64,000 nt of DNA, taken from contig OZ014418.1 in the NCBI GenBank assembly GCA_963965975.1, positions 1,238,275 to 1,302,274 of the forward strand. Reading direction: 5' to 3'. Below, one piece after another: positions 47,191-57,255 of this stretch (position 1 is the stretch's first letter; each line of letters begins with the position of its first letter). The position numbers were made by a program, and so were the translations under genes. The notes under the pieces were generated by a model. The model searched no databases, was not told where the DNA came from, and worked only from the letters and a program-made list of their open reading frames with translations. This stretch comes from Xestospongia bergquistia (lineage: Eukaryota; Porifera; Demospongiae; Haplosclerida; Petrosiidae).

Positions 47191-47635
47191 TTAAAAATAA
47201 CCTTCACGGCATTTCTTCAAGCACCTTCTGCAAGCTAAAATGAACATAAAATGATAGATGAAAGTGTAATATAGAGCAACAAAGCTATATATGATAGCAT
47301 TTATGAAATATGAATATAGTATATTAATAAATATATACTTTTTTGAATTGTATGTGTGTGTGTGAACACATAAATAATAAGATTATTGCAATAAAATTGT
47401 TCAATAGCTATAAAATAATATTAATACTATTCCTAGCGTTTGAAAATTAAATTACCTTGAGCAGAATCACCGTAATCACAATAAATGCTACATTTTTCAT
47501 AGCACTATAAAAAATAGATCAAAGATAGCTCATAAAAATTATATGACTTACATCATCATAAATGTGAGCATTAACCACAACAAGACAGCTGAGATATATA
47601 GCAAATACAATGTAGAAAAGAAGAGAACAGTTCAT
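47191..47635 (-). CDS. Small secreted six-cysteine peptide (three exons)
   Basis: On the minus strand: exon 1 47552-47635 (28 codons), exon 2 47456-47504, exon 3 47191-47234, with GT-AG introns and matching phases, total 58 residues. Residues 1-23 are a signal peptide (MNCSLLFYIVFAIYLS then VVVNA). The mature part, about 35 residues, has six cysteines spaced C-x3-C-x3-C-x8-C-x2-C-x3-C and is basic near its end (CRRCLKKC). A TATATATAAG element lies about 90 bp upstream (47,720-47,730). Two decayed relatives nearby keep the same exon sizes and cysteines. The fold is unknown; the C-x3-C pairs suggest a disulphide-linked helical hairpin. It could be a defence, signalling or venom-like peptide. 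No function can be claimed. Confidence 0.6.
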
Positions 47636-47719
47636 CTTTTGTTAGAATGTACTGAATAATGGCTAATTGAGTATATCAACTAATCACAGAGATATGAGTT
47701 TATCGATAATTTGCTGGCT

Positions 47720-47730
47720 TTATATATAAG
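47720..47730 (-). promoter_or_regulatory. TATA-like element of the cysteine-rich peptide gene
   Basis: TATATATAAG-type sequence (read in either direction) inside a block 'tttgctggcttta..aggatatcct' that is conserved before all three copies (47,705-47,750; 49,790-49,835; 50,820-50,865). The palindrome AGGATATCCT sits just upstream of it each time. Confidence 0.5.
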
Positions 47731-48419
47731 TGCACAATAGGATATCCTCTTTAAATTATTATTTATTTTATGATATATTTAAATGTTGTTCTTGAATGTA
47801 GTGTCGATGAAGGAAGATAATGTATACACTGTTATGTCAATGTTTTCACATTAAATATGAATATTGAAAATAAAGAATAAATTAGTTGAGTAAATGCACA
47901 CATCACACTATGAAGACAGTATCTATTGTACATTACATAATATGGTTATAATTTGAATGAAGTGTCAATGAAGGAAGATAATGTATACACTGTTTCACTA
48001 ATGTTTGCACATCAAATTAAACATGAATTAGTGAAGGAAAGGCACATGTATATCACATGTACACTAGGAAAGAAGTATCTATTGAAGACAATCATACATT
48101 TCACAGAATGATAATTTTAATGTTATAAGTAGTTACATTTGCTAAAAACATCATTACTATTATGACAATGTATGTAGGAACTTTTGTACTACCAATTCTA
48201 CTGTTCTCTTGTTTAAGATGCTCTGCCACATTTTATAAACTTTTAACAAAATATATTTATTAATAATCTTATTGTATCATCTATAATATATAGGGTTAGT
48301 TTATTTGAGTGATTAATAACAACTAAATAATTCTAGTGATTGCAGGCTATAGTGAAAGCAAAAAGATAGATAAAAGTGTAATAAAGAGTGATTAACAGTA
48401 ATGTCTCTCTCAGTAGAAG

Positions 48420-48990
48420 GTTTGTGTTACGATAAGAGGTCCACCTTTGGGGGTCCAGTGTCTTCACGATATTATCAAGATTTACTAATCTCCTCCTTGT
48501 TATTTTAGTATACTTTGTCACCATTATAACCATGCTAACAATGGCTTATTAAAATTAATAATAATGTGTTTTGTACAATATAATATCATTTATTTTTTCT
48601 GTTTTTTTAAAAAAAAGTACTGGTAATGTTCAATGGTGTGGCAATATTATTCATCTCTATTCACCCACTCCTGAACAATGTGAAGAAGTCACAGGTCAAT
48701 TGAAAACAGAAACACCAGGAAAGGAATGGAGTTTTAGTAGTAAGTGTCTCTGACAATGTAGACACACAAACCTTGTCCAAAGTATTGTGATATGTAACAT
48801 GTTTCCAAACTGCACACATATTAAGAGTGTCCATTATGACACAAGCACTTTTTGGAGATGCAGCATTGAAGATCTTGCATCTTTCATCTTCTCAACTTCC
48901 TGGTAATATCAAGATTTTTTGTGAAGCTCTATCAGTGAATGCCTCACTTGAGATTTTTGAGTTGTACAATATCCCTATTGCAATTTGAAT
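48420..48990 (+). pseudogene. Rearranged copy of the LRR exon of the Death/LRR gene
   Basis: 48,420-48,600 matches the intron before the last exon of the gene at 34,522-38,916. 48,615-48,735 matches its start (NVQWCGNIIHLYSPTPEQCEEV). 48,800-48,860 matches the next segment but in reverse complement. 48,865-48,985 returns to forward orientation (ALKILHLSSSQLPGNIKIFCEAL, then a stop in IAI). It therefore carries an internal inversion of about 60 bp and ends after one LRR. It is a clear pseudogene. Confidence 0.8.
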
Positions 48991-49277
48991 GTTTAATACC
49001 TGTGAAAAATTTTAAAACATTTTTTATTGATAATATGTCAGTAAAATGTCACTAAGGACTTTTTCTTTTGTAACTTTTTAGCATGATGGTGAATACAGAT
49101 GTTAAATTTATGATCACAAATTTCTTTTAAAATAAAAAAAATTGTACAATTATGCATATATTCAGGTTAATTAAGTTGTGTTTAATTTTATAGCAATATA
49201 TTTGTTATGTAATTTAATTTTTTTTCTTGTTCCAGAAAAAATAAGCTCACATTATTTGAATACTTTTCTTTCACTGC

Positions 49278-49718
49278 TTAGAAATAGATGATGTGGCAGT
49301 TATTAATACAGTTATTGCAGGCTGAAATGAACATAAGAAGGTAGATAAAAATGTAATTAAGAAAGATAAATCTTATAAAGGTCTATATGACAGAATTAAT
49401 ATAATACATCAATGAATTAATATCATATATGTGTGTATACATGTGTTTGTGTGTGCATGTACATCTAAGTTTATCATTAATGCAATAAAATTGATCAGTT
49501 AAATTGTAAATTTAAATCAGAATTATTCCTAGCATTTAATTGGTATTTAAAAAACTTTCACGAGATCTGGTCTCATTGCAAGTATTGCATTCAGATATAC
49601 ACTACACAGAATAGATCAAAGATTGTATTCATTAAAAATTACATCAGTAAGAATTTAATCACATCAAAACAACTGAGATATATAGCAAAAACTATGTAGA
49701 AAGAAGTGAATACTTCAT
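49278..49718 (-). pseudogene. Decayed second copy of the cysteine-rich peptide gene
   Basis: Minus strand: exon 1 49643-49718, exon 2 49556-49601, exon 3 49278-49321. Exon 3 is the same length as in the intact gene (44 nt) and retains C-x2-C-x3-C. Exon 2 retains three cysteines (C-x3-C-x2-C). Exon 1 has lost one T in the signal-peptide codons and reads into TAG after eight residues. The exon 2 donor is weak (GTTTTT). Mature sequences differ strongly outside the cysteines, while the signal-peptide DNA is similar. Confidence 0.55.
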
Positions 49719-50699
49719 CTTTTGTTAGGACACACTGAACAAAGTTTTATTTTAGATCACAGAGATATGAATTTAATCTATATATTGACAATTTGCTAAC
49801 TTTATGTATTACTGCACAATAGGATATCCTCTTATAACTAAGCCAATGTAGACTGTATAGATGTATTATCTTCATAGTGTGATGTGTGCTTTTACTCAAC
49901 TAATTTGTTCTGTATTTTCATTGTTCATATTTAATATGAAAACACTGACATAACAGTGTCTACATTACCTTCCTTCAGTGATACCAAATTTTTCTGTTTC
50001 TAGTAAATGAATTGTTTTAAATTTTTTAACACATTTCTAATTATTAAACCTTGCAGTACTAGTTGAAGGAAGGCAACTATTCAAAGATGGTTAGTGAAAA
50101 TAGTACGATGGTTATATTAATATATTTTGTGAATTTATTTTTTAAAATAAAAAATTTTATGCAATATCATATGCAATAGAGTTACATTTAATTTTAGTAT
50201 CATAAATTTGTTACATGCATAGCTAATAAGTTTGTCTTGTTCCAGAAAAAGTAGGTTTATCTTGTTTGAAAGTTCTTTTTTTACTCCTTATGAATGCACA
50301 CATCACACTATGAAGACAGTGTCTATTGTATATATAACTATACGTACATCAATTACAAAATAAAGTTATAATTTGAATGAAGTGTCAATGAAGGAAAGTA
50401 ATATATACACTTGTTTCACTAATGTTTGCACATCAAATTAAAAATTAATTAGTAAAGGAAAGCCACATATACATCACATTAGGAAAGCAGTATCTATTGA
50501 AGACACTTGTAGATATTTTTCACAGTAAACATTATTTATTCAGAACCTTAATACCTGGACAAATTCTCTCTGCCCCCAATTAAAATGTTATTAACATATT
50601 ACATGTTATGCTTGCTAAAGACATCATTTCTATTATGACAATTATAAATTGTGTGGCTACTATATGTAGGAAATTTTATACTGTCATTCCTATCATAGT

Positions 50700-50750
50700 C
50701 TTGTTTCAGATGTATGTAAATACAATGTAAAAAAGAAGTGAATATATCAT
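50700..50750 (-). pseudogene. Third, truncated copy of the peptide gene (exon 1 only)
   Basis: Minus-strand ATG at 50748-50750 followed by a signal-peptide-like frame (MIYSLLFYIVFTYI) and a stop. The promoter block upstream is conserved, but exons 2 and 3 are not visible. Confidence 0.5.
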
Positions 50751-51385
50751 ATTTTATTAGAATGCATTAAACAAAGATTAATTCAATATATCCACTAATC
50801 ATGGAGATTGAGTTTTTGTCAATTTGCTGGCTTTATATAATACTGCCCAATAGGATATCCTCTTTAAATTTATATATACATGTGTGTGTGTGTTTAAATG
50901 CTATTTTTGAATAGTTATCGTCCTTAAATAAATTAGGAAATGCTTTATATATTGTATGTGACCATATTAATGTATTTCAGTTTAAGTAAAAATAAAATAT
51001 AAAATATGTCAATGAAGGAAGGTATGTAAACACTGTTATGTCAATATTTTCACATTTTTTATTTAACTTATATTTGTGATTGTAATACTCCATATAAAAG
51101 ATTGTGCCATATGTGTCAAGTAAGAAATTGCAATCAAGCAGCCTCAAATGTGTATGTCATTGATAGAATTAATAAATAATTAAGGAGTAGGTGTGTTGGT
51201 TAAAAATATTTTACTGTTCCATGCAATGCTATCTTCTTGCTTGTTATCTTCTAATCATAACTCTAATCTCTAAATTTCTATGTTATAATCAATCACTCAA
51301 CAGGGGAGAGTAAAAAGTGATTTGTTTTATTATTGTTCCTGTAGTTATAAACTATATATAATTATAGTTTATTAACAAGAATGGC

Positions 51386-53070
51386 TCACAATGAATATGA
51401 AATAACACCACATTGTGTACTAACAACTAGCATTATTTGTCCTTCTTCAGAGGTAAGGATAGGTAGCTGACCAACAGGGGAACATCCATCTGGAGTACGT
51501 TTCTTCCAGAGGAGGCGTTCTTTGAAAGACATATCAATCTCAACACCAACAAGGAATGTCTGTTTGATGTTGTCCATTTCACCTTGTACTCCAAATATAA
51601 GATACATGTATGAAATTGGAGGGAAATGTGTCTCATTGGAGGGTGGAGAATATTTTAAAGTCATTAGGTCACTTGTCAGTTCAATAGAATGTAATGGAGC
51701 AAGAAGAGTTTCAAGACTGAAGCTACCCAAAATTTGAATTGATATGCTGTAAAATTGTATTGTTGTAGATGCTATACTAGGATTGCTTTGATTAGTTGTG
51801 TATACATTAGCTTGTAAAAGGACATTGTCAAAACTATTAACATATGATTTTATACTTCTAGGTGAACCAACAGTCATGAAAGATAAACTACTCATGCTGG
51901 TGACAATGACGTTAGTGGCATCAGTGTAGAAGTTTTCTCTAAAGTTAGTTCCAGTGTCATTAAGACCAATTGATAGATAACGATAATTTCCAGTCGTTGA
52001 AAGAAAATTCAATGTCAAAATAATTGTATTTCTTATTGCCATAACATGACCTATAGGCTTAATAGGAATTGCAGAGACTTCTTGTCGTATCAGTGGAGGT
52101 GGAGGAACCAGTTTGCAATCTTTAAAGTTATCTTCTAATGTTGTTAGATATCCTGTGACTTTTACGGTATATGTCCAAGCTACTCGAATACGTTCAACTT
52201 GTGCTGTTGTTATATCAATTGCATAAAAACGTAAAATGAATTCATCATCAGGATGATTGAGTTCAGTGTTGTCGTGTGGCCAAAAAGCAGTTGGGAGGTA
52301 CATTCTATGACCAACAACAGCTGGTGTGGCCAACGGAACAAAAGTCCCAGTAACAGAATTGTAACTGTCATTCAACCATCTACTTGCCCAAGGAATACCA
52401 TCTAAAAAATGAAATAAATTAAGAATTATAAATATGCAAAACTTACTTGTATCGGTGGCAGCAATGAATCCACATTTATAGATCATAACAAACATTCCAT
52501 TATCTGTGATGACTAAGTCAAACAGCGATCCTTCCTCGGGAAACAAATAGACAGGTTTACTCAAGGGATTTCCTGAGGCATCATAAGCTACCAAATGAAC
52601 ACCATCACTAGCTATCACTTGGCCAGTAATATCCACAAGGGGGAGTGGTATAGGCTTGAGATACTTACACTCCCAAGTAAATTTACCATTGATACTAATG
52701 GCAAGACAACCAGTTCTGTAGAGAAAAGAGAAAACAGTTTCAATTTATTATCCTTTTTATGTTTAATAAAATTATCAATGTTCTTTCTTGCTTATGTCAC
52801 TTACCCTGCATTAGTTGCTTTGTCAAAAGGGCATATTATATTCTTTCCATTAGCTATGCAGCCATCTTTAGACAAATCATAACTTGTAGACTTAATGTAC
52901 CAGAGCTGATCTGGTTCACGGGGGAAATTGACTGACTGTGGTCCACAGAAACAATGGTTTGGTGAGCACCCAGACACAGGACATTGTCCATTGATATTAG
53001 CAACTATAACAATTAAGGACAATAGAAATAATTCGGTAAATGCTTTGTTCATTTTTTCTTGAGAACTCAT
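51386..53070 (-). CDS. Secreted protein of unknown family
   Basis: Three exons on the minus strand: 52805-53070, 52447-52715 and 51386-52401, 516 residues from the first Met. The second Met (53052) is a better start for the signal peptide (MNKAFTELFLLSLIVIVANI). The N-terminal part is cysteine-rich (CPVSGCSPNHCFC). The rest is rich in hydrophobic/Gly turns (DITGQVIASDGVHLVAYDASG; DNGMFVMIYKCGFIAATDT) that look like beta-propeller blades reading stored values, as in PQQ-like repeats. There is no membrane segment or known catalytic motif. I do not recognise the family. It is head to head with the saposin-like gene, 555 bp away. Confidence 0.7.
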
Positions 53071-53625
53071 TATAAGGTGAAGTACTTTAATTGTTTTGAT
53101 TGTGTGGCTGATAAGGACCAGTTAGAGAATTGAAAATCAGAAACTTACTAATATAATTTTAAATTTGTTTGTAATTAATTTTATCTCTTTCTTGACCATA
53201 AATTGGAACATATTGAAAAATTTGGGGAAGTTTGATGATAAATAATTTTGATTGCTATGATAGCTATATAGTATCATAGTATCATAGTACTCTATTCATT
53301 GACGCTATATTGACTATCTCCATGGATACAATTAGTAACATATATTCACTCAGTTTTATAGCACAATTAAAATCTTAATATACAAAATATACCAAGAAAC
53401 AAAACACCCCTTTGTCATGTTCAAAAAGATAATGTTGCCTGATCATGAATATCATTTCAATTCATATAAGTGCAGGTCAGTAGAGTGATCTAATCACATG
53501 GTTGATTTAATTTAATAAATAAACTGCACATGCTTGACTCAGCTTGACCTTTTGATTGTTGCTGTTTCTTACTGGTTTTCAATTAAATCACTTCAGGTGC
53601 TGGTAATATTCAAAGATTGAAGGAT
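53071..53625. promoter_or_regulatory. Intergenic region between divergent genes
   Basis: AT-rich, with no repeats or ORFs of note. It must hold the promoters of both the secreted protein (-) and the saposin-like gene (+). Confidence 0.4.
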
Positions 53626-54708
53626 ATGAAGGTAGGGATAGAAGCAGGAATTAGCATAGTGTTATAAGAATGATTTTTCTTTACATATAGCAGTTGGCTG
53701 TCTTTCTAGTGCTCCTCATAGCAAGTCAATCATTTGGTCTGCCATTGGTGGTGTCTAAATTTGGCGTACATAAACTTGGAAAACCAGATATAGATTTTTG
53801 TAAAACTTGTATTGACTTCGCTGGTCAGTTCATCAATCAACTCTTGAACATTATCCTCAGTAAGTTAGTACATGTATTCAGATATCATTGAAGATTGCTG
53901 ACACCTTAGATGCTGGTGTAGTTGGAACATGTGGAGAAGTATGTGAAAAGCTTGAAGAGAAAACAGGCTCTAAATTTGCAGGACTTGCCTGTAACTTGCT
54001 CTGCGACTATGTTGGAATAAAAGAATTTATTAAACTGATTGAAGAGTAAGATTTTATTTTTAAAATATATTTATTACTTGTTGTTTTTTTTGTTTTTAGA
54101 GCTGATTTGGATCCTATATATTATTGTGAACTCCTTAAGACTTGTCCAGTTAAAGATGATGGTGATGCTACAATCAATAGTTTGACAGTTGTACCCAATA
54201 AAGTACCTAGAGGTTGATTTTACATGTGGTGAAATTTGACATAACAATGTGTTGTTTACAGGAAGTACATTTTCCATCAATTTTGTATTTACAACTCAAA
54301 AGGGCACAGGGACAGGTGAAATTGATATTGTCATTAATACACAAGATGGTGTTCCACTTGGTAAGTCATTTAATTAACAATAACGGTTTTTTAATATCTC
54401 TATTATCAGGTAACAGTGAGTTGATTGAACCATTACAACCAGGTTCTTATAATACTACTGTTTCCGTTGACGCTAAACCTGATCCCAATTGTGATCCCAC
54501 TCAGGATATATGTGAGAACTGGTTGCCTGGCAACTACTCTGTTGTAGTCTGTAAGTTTTACATCTAGTTATGTGTATACAGTGTGTCTCACTTCATATAA
54601 TTTTTCTCGATAGCTATTTGCAATGGAGAATGTGGTAGCAAACATCCTCATAGTCAAGTTTATGATACAAAAAAAGCTCCTTTTGATGTCGTGGCTGGAC
54701 GAAAATGA
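53626..54708 (+). CDS. Saposin B-type secreted protein (countin-like)
   Basis: Seven exons: 53626-53631, 53691-53859, 53910-54045, 54100-54212, 54262-54360, 54410-54550 and 54614-54708, 252 residues. A signal peptide (LAVFLVLLIASQSFG) is followed by a saposin B domain whose six cysteines are in order C-x2-C (DFCKTCIDF), C-x3-C (GTCGEVC), C-x3-C (ACNLLC), then YCELLKTC. The second half is a beta-rich domain (STFSINFVFTTQKGTGTGEIDI; QPGSYNTTV). The saposin-plus-beta layout and the length recall Dictyostelium countin. Saposin domains bind lipids or membranes; the role here is inferred only. Exon 1 encodes just MK. Confidence 0.75.
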
Positions 54709-54846
54709 AAGGGGTATAGATCTTGGTTGCAACTCTCATGAACACAACTCTTATCATACTATAATTATTGTTTGTAATTTTGCCCCCCTATTAAAAGTCC
54801 CTTATTTTCTTTAGTGATTAATTAAATTAATAGTTATTAATTTAAA

Positions 54847-56658
54847 ATGGCTGCAGCAAGAGGTAAAGGCGTCTTGATTTGTTCTTATTGGCCGCCAATC
54901 CTACGAACCAAAAAGACAGGACAATCCTGGAGACCGTTTCAATCCTATTACAGCAGGCTATGGTTACAAGGTACCAGGAATTCCTTCTCTCCTTTAGCAA
55001 GTTGGCAAGAGCCAGTGATCCCAGCCCAGTCTGACCACGTGGGGGTGTGTTCAGCTGGAATAAACAAAAACTACTTAAATTATTATATAAAAAACAGTTT
55101 CACAAAAACTGAAAAATGGTTGAAATCTTCTTTTGTGAGAGATCTTACATCAAATGATGATAAAAATGTTGAATTTGAAAAGGTATTTAGTGGAATAATC
55201 TACAGTTAATATACAATTAATGTCATACATTATAGGAGAATATATGGACAATACCAAACCTTCTTACAATGTCTAGAATTGCTGCAGCACCAGCCCTGGG
55301 TTGTCTGGTTGTAACAGAACACTACATGGCAGCATTTGGGTTGTTTGTGGCAGCCAGTGTCACTGACTTTGTAAGTATAGACATTGTAATACATTGGTAA
55401 TAGTTCTATGGTGTTATCTTAAGATAATATGTTATTATTTACATTGTTTTGGGTTCAAACTCAGTACAATATACTATTACAAATACAAGGACATTGTAAT
55501 TATTACTAATGATTATGGGGTCATTGTAATTATTACTAATGATTATAGGGTCATTGTAATTATTATTGACAGATACTAGTTAACAATTAGTATTTGTTAT
55601 AAGAGTATTGTCTTTGTTTTCTAATAGTTTGATGGTATTATTGCACGCACTTTTCCATCTCAATCTTCAAGACTTGGCTCAATATTGGACCCTTTAGCTG
55701 ACAAGTGTCTTGTGTCTGTAGTTTATCTTACTTTAACATATATGAAACTCATACCTTGTAAGTTGAAAGTATAGTTAACTCTAATAACTATTAATAACCA
55801 TTAATAAGTAATTAACTATTAATAACTAGTGCTATAACATTTACTAAGATTAAACTATGCAGCATTATATTTGATATCCATTATAGTGAGTTTCTCCTCT
55901 AGTACCTCTTACATTACTAATATTGTCCAGAGACCTTGTATTAGTTGGTGGTTCTTTTTATCTTCGTTATCTTACCCTCCCACCTCCTGTAAGTATTTTC
56001 ATATGATAATGAGTGTTAGTATCTGAATGTTTAGAAAACTTGGCGCAAATTTTGGGATGTAGAGCGTTCTGCCGTACAAGTCACACCTAATTTACTTAGC
56101 AAAGTAAACAATTTGTTTGTTTTAATATATATTTTATTTTTATGATGTAATTATATTTATTATATTAATTATTATAGGTTAATACTTTGATGCAGTTAAC
56201 ACTAGTAGGTTTAACATTAGGAGCACCTGTACTTCATTATGTAGATCATCCATTCCTACAAGCATTATGGTAAGAAAGTGTACTAGTAGTAATAGTAACA
56301 TTAAGAAATGTTGTTAATAGTAATGACCTTGTCCTTAAAATAATATTAATTCATTTGGGCATTTATATATCCGTCCATTCATCTATCCATTCATCCATTT
56401 ATCCTTTCTTATGATAGTGCTATTTTTATGCAGTCTTTGTAACTAGCTTTTTTCTGTTTATAAAAATGATTGTATATGAAATTAATTTTATTTGTGTTTT
56501 AAGGAAAGCTATTAAGACTCTATTTAATAGATATTGTTTTATTTATTATTAGGTATATTACTGGTTTTACTACAATAGCATCAGGATTGTGTTATTGTAT
56601 ACAAATGGAAGGCTTTAAGATTGTTAAAAAGAAGAGGAAATCCAGAAAACAACAATAA
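54847..56658 (+). CDS. CRLS1: Cardiolipin synthase (CMP-forming)
   Basis: Seven exons: 54847-55182, 55236-55370, 55628-55757, 55903-55988, 56035-56103, 56178-56269 and 56553-56658, 317 residues. The CDP-alcohol phosphotransferase signature D-x2-D-G-x2-A-R...G-x3-D-x3-D is complete (DFFDGIIAR ... GSILDPLAD), split across the exon 2/3 junction. Family blocks [14 protein letters not shown] and [17 protein letters not shown] are present, with several membrane helices. The basic, Ser/Arg-rich N-terminus fits a mitochondrial targeting sequence. The enzyme joins CDP-diacylglycerol and phosphatidylglycerol to make cardiolipin in the inner mitochondrial membrane. The length is close to the human protein. 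Intron 2 carries three copies of a 30-bp repeat (55,480-55,570). Confidence 0.92.
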
Positions 56659-57063
56659 GAATAATTATAATAATAATTAGCAATTTTTAGTATTGTGTGT
56701 CTTATTTCCTGTTATTTAATATACAAAGTTGGATATAATTAACCCTCACTTCCTCTGGCAATACTCTGTTAGTACCAATTGTGTGTCTTCTAGAAGTGGT
56801 TGAGCAGATTATATGTGCCTTTTACACATGATATCAGATTAAAGGTGTGTTATTTGACTGATGGTATAATTACTTTGAAGTGCTCATTAGTGCTCAATTG
56901 AATTTTAATTGAATTTTGAACCCTTGCCACCCAGTATGTGGGTGTGGTTTACAGCACTTGTGTGTGTAGATCATTAAGTGGTTTAGTTTTCAAATAAAGG
57001 GATTATTAATTGATGACAGGAACTGAGCCTAATTTGTATAAGTCAGTTACAATAAAAAATATG
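56659..57063. other. 3' intergenic region between CRLS1 and DZANK1
   Basis: The two genes converge here. The sequence is unique and AT-rich, and I see no further gene. Confidence 0.5.
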
Positions 57064-57255
57064 ACAACATTGGGTATTAATTATTAGTTTGAGATGGCAG
57101 GAGTTGACCCAAAATACTCGACCCTAACAACATTGGGTATTAATTATTAGTTTGAGATGGCAGGAGTTGACCCAACATATTCAACCCTAACAACATTGGG
57201 TATTAATTATTAGTTTGAGATGGCAGGAGTTGACCCAACATACTCGACCCTAACA
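57064..57255. repeat. About 61-bp minisatellite, three copies, overlapping the end of DZANK1
   Basis: Unit 'aacattgggtattaattattagtttgagatggcaggagttgacccaacatactcgaccct'. The DZANK1 stop codon (57203-57205, minus) lies in the copy nearest the gene, so the last codons are repeat-derived. Confidence 0.85.

Larger units (their letters stand above)
47780..51060. repeat. Dispersed repeat family in the peptide/LRR-pseudogene region
   Basis: A block of about 70 bp, 'gtcaatgaaggaagataatgtatacactgtt..tcactaatgtttgcacat', occurs near 47,795, 47,955, 50,375 and 51,005, and inverted near 49,935-49,985. The copies differ by substitutions and small indels. They flank the peptide gene copies, so they seem to travel with them. 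The intervening unique stretches (47,830-47,940; 48,020-48,330; 49,840-49,930; 49,990-50,360; 50,900-51,380) show no exons I can support. Confidence 0.65.

Noticed and set aside
46658..47238. Frames of 69 to 82 codons around 46.7-47.2 kb
   Set aside because: They are translations of the palindromic 66-bp repeat, with periodic peptide sequence.
52595..52882. 95-codon plus-strand frame
   Set aside because: It is antisense to exons of the secreted-protein gene and has no splice or start context.
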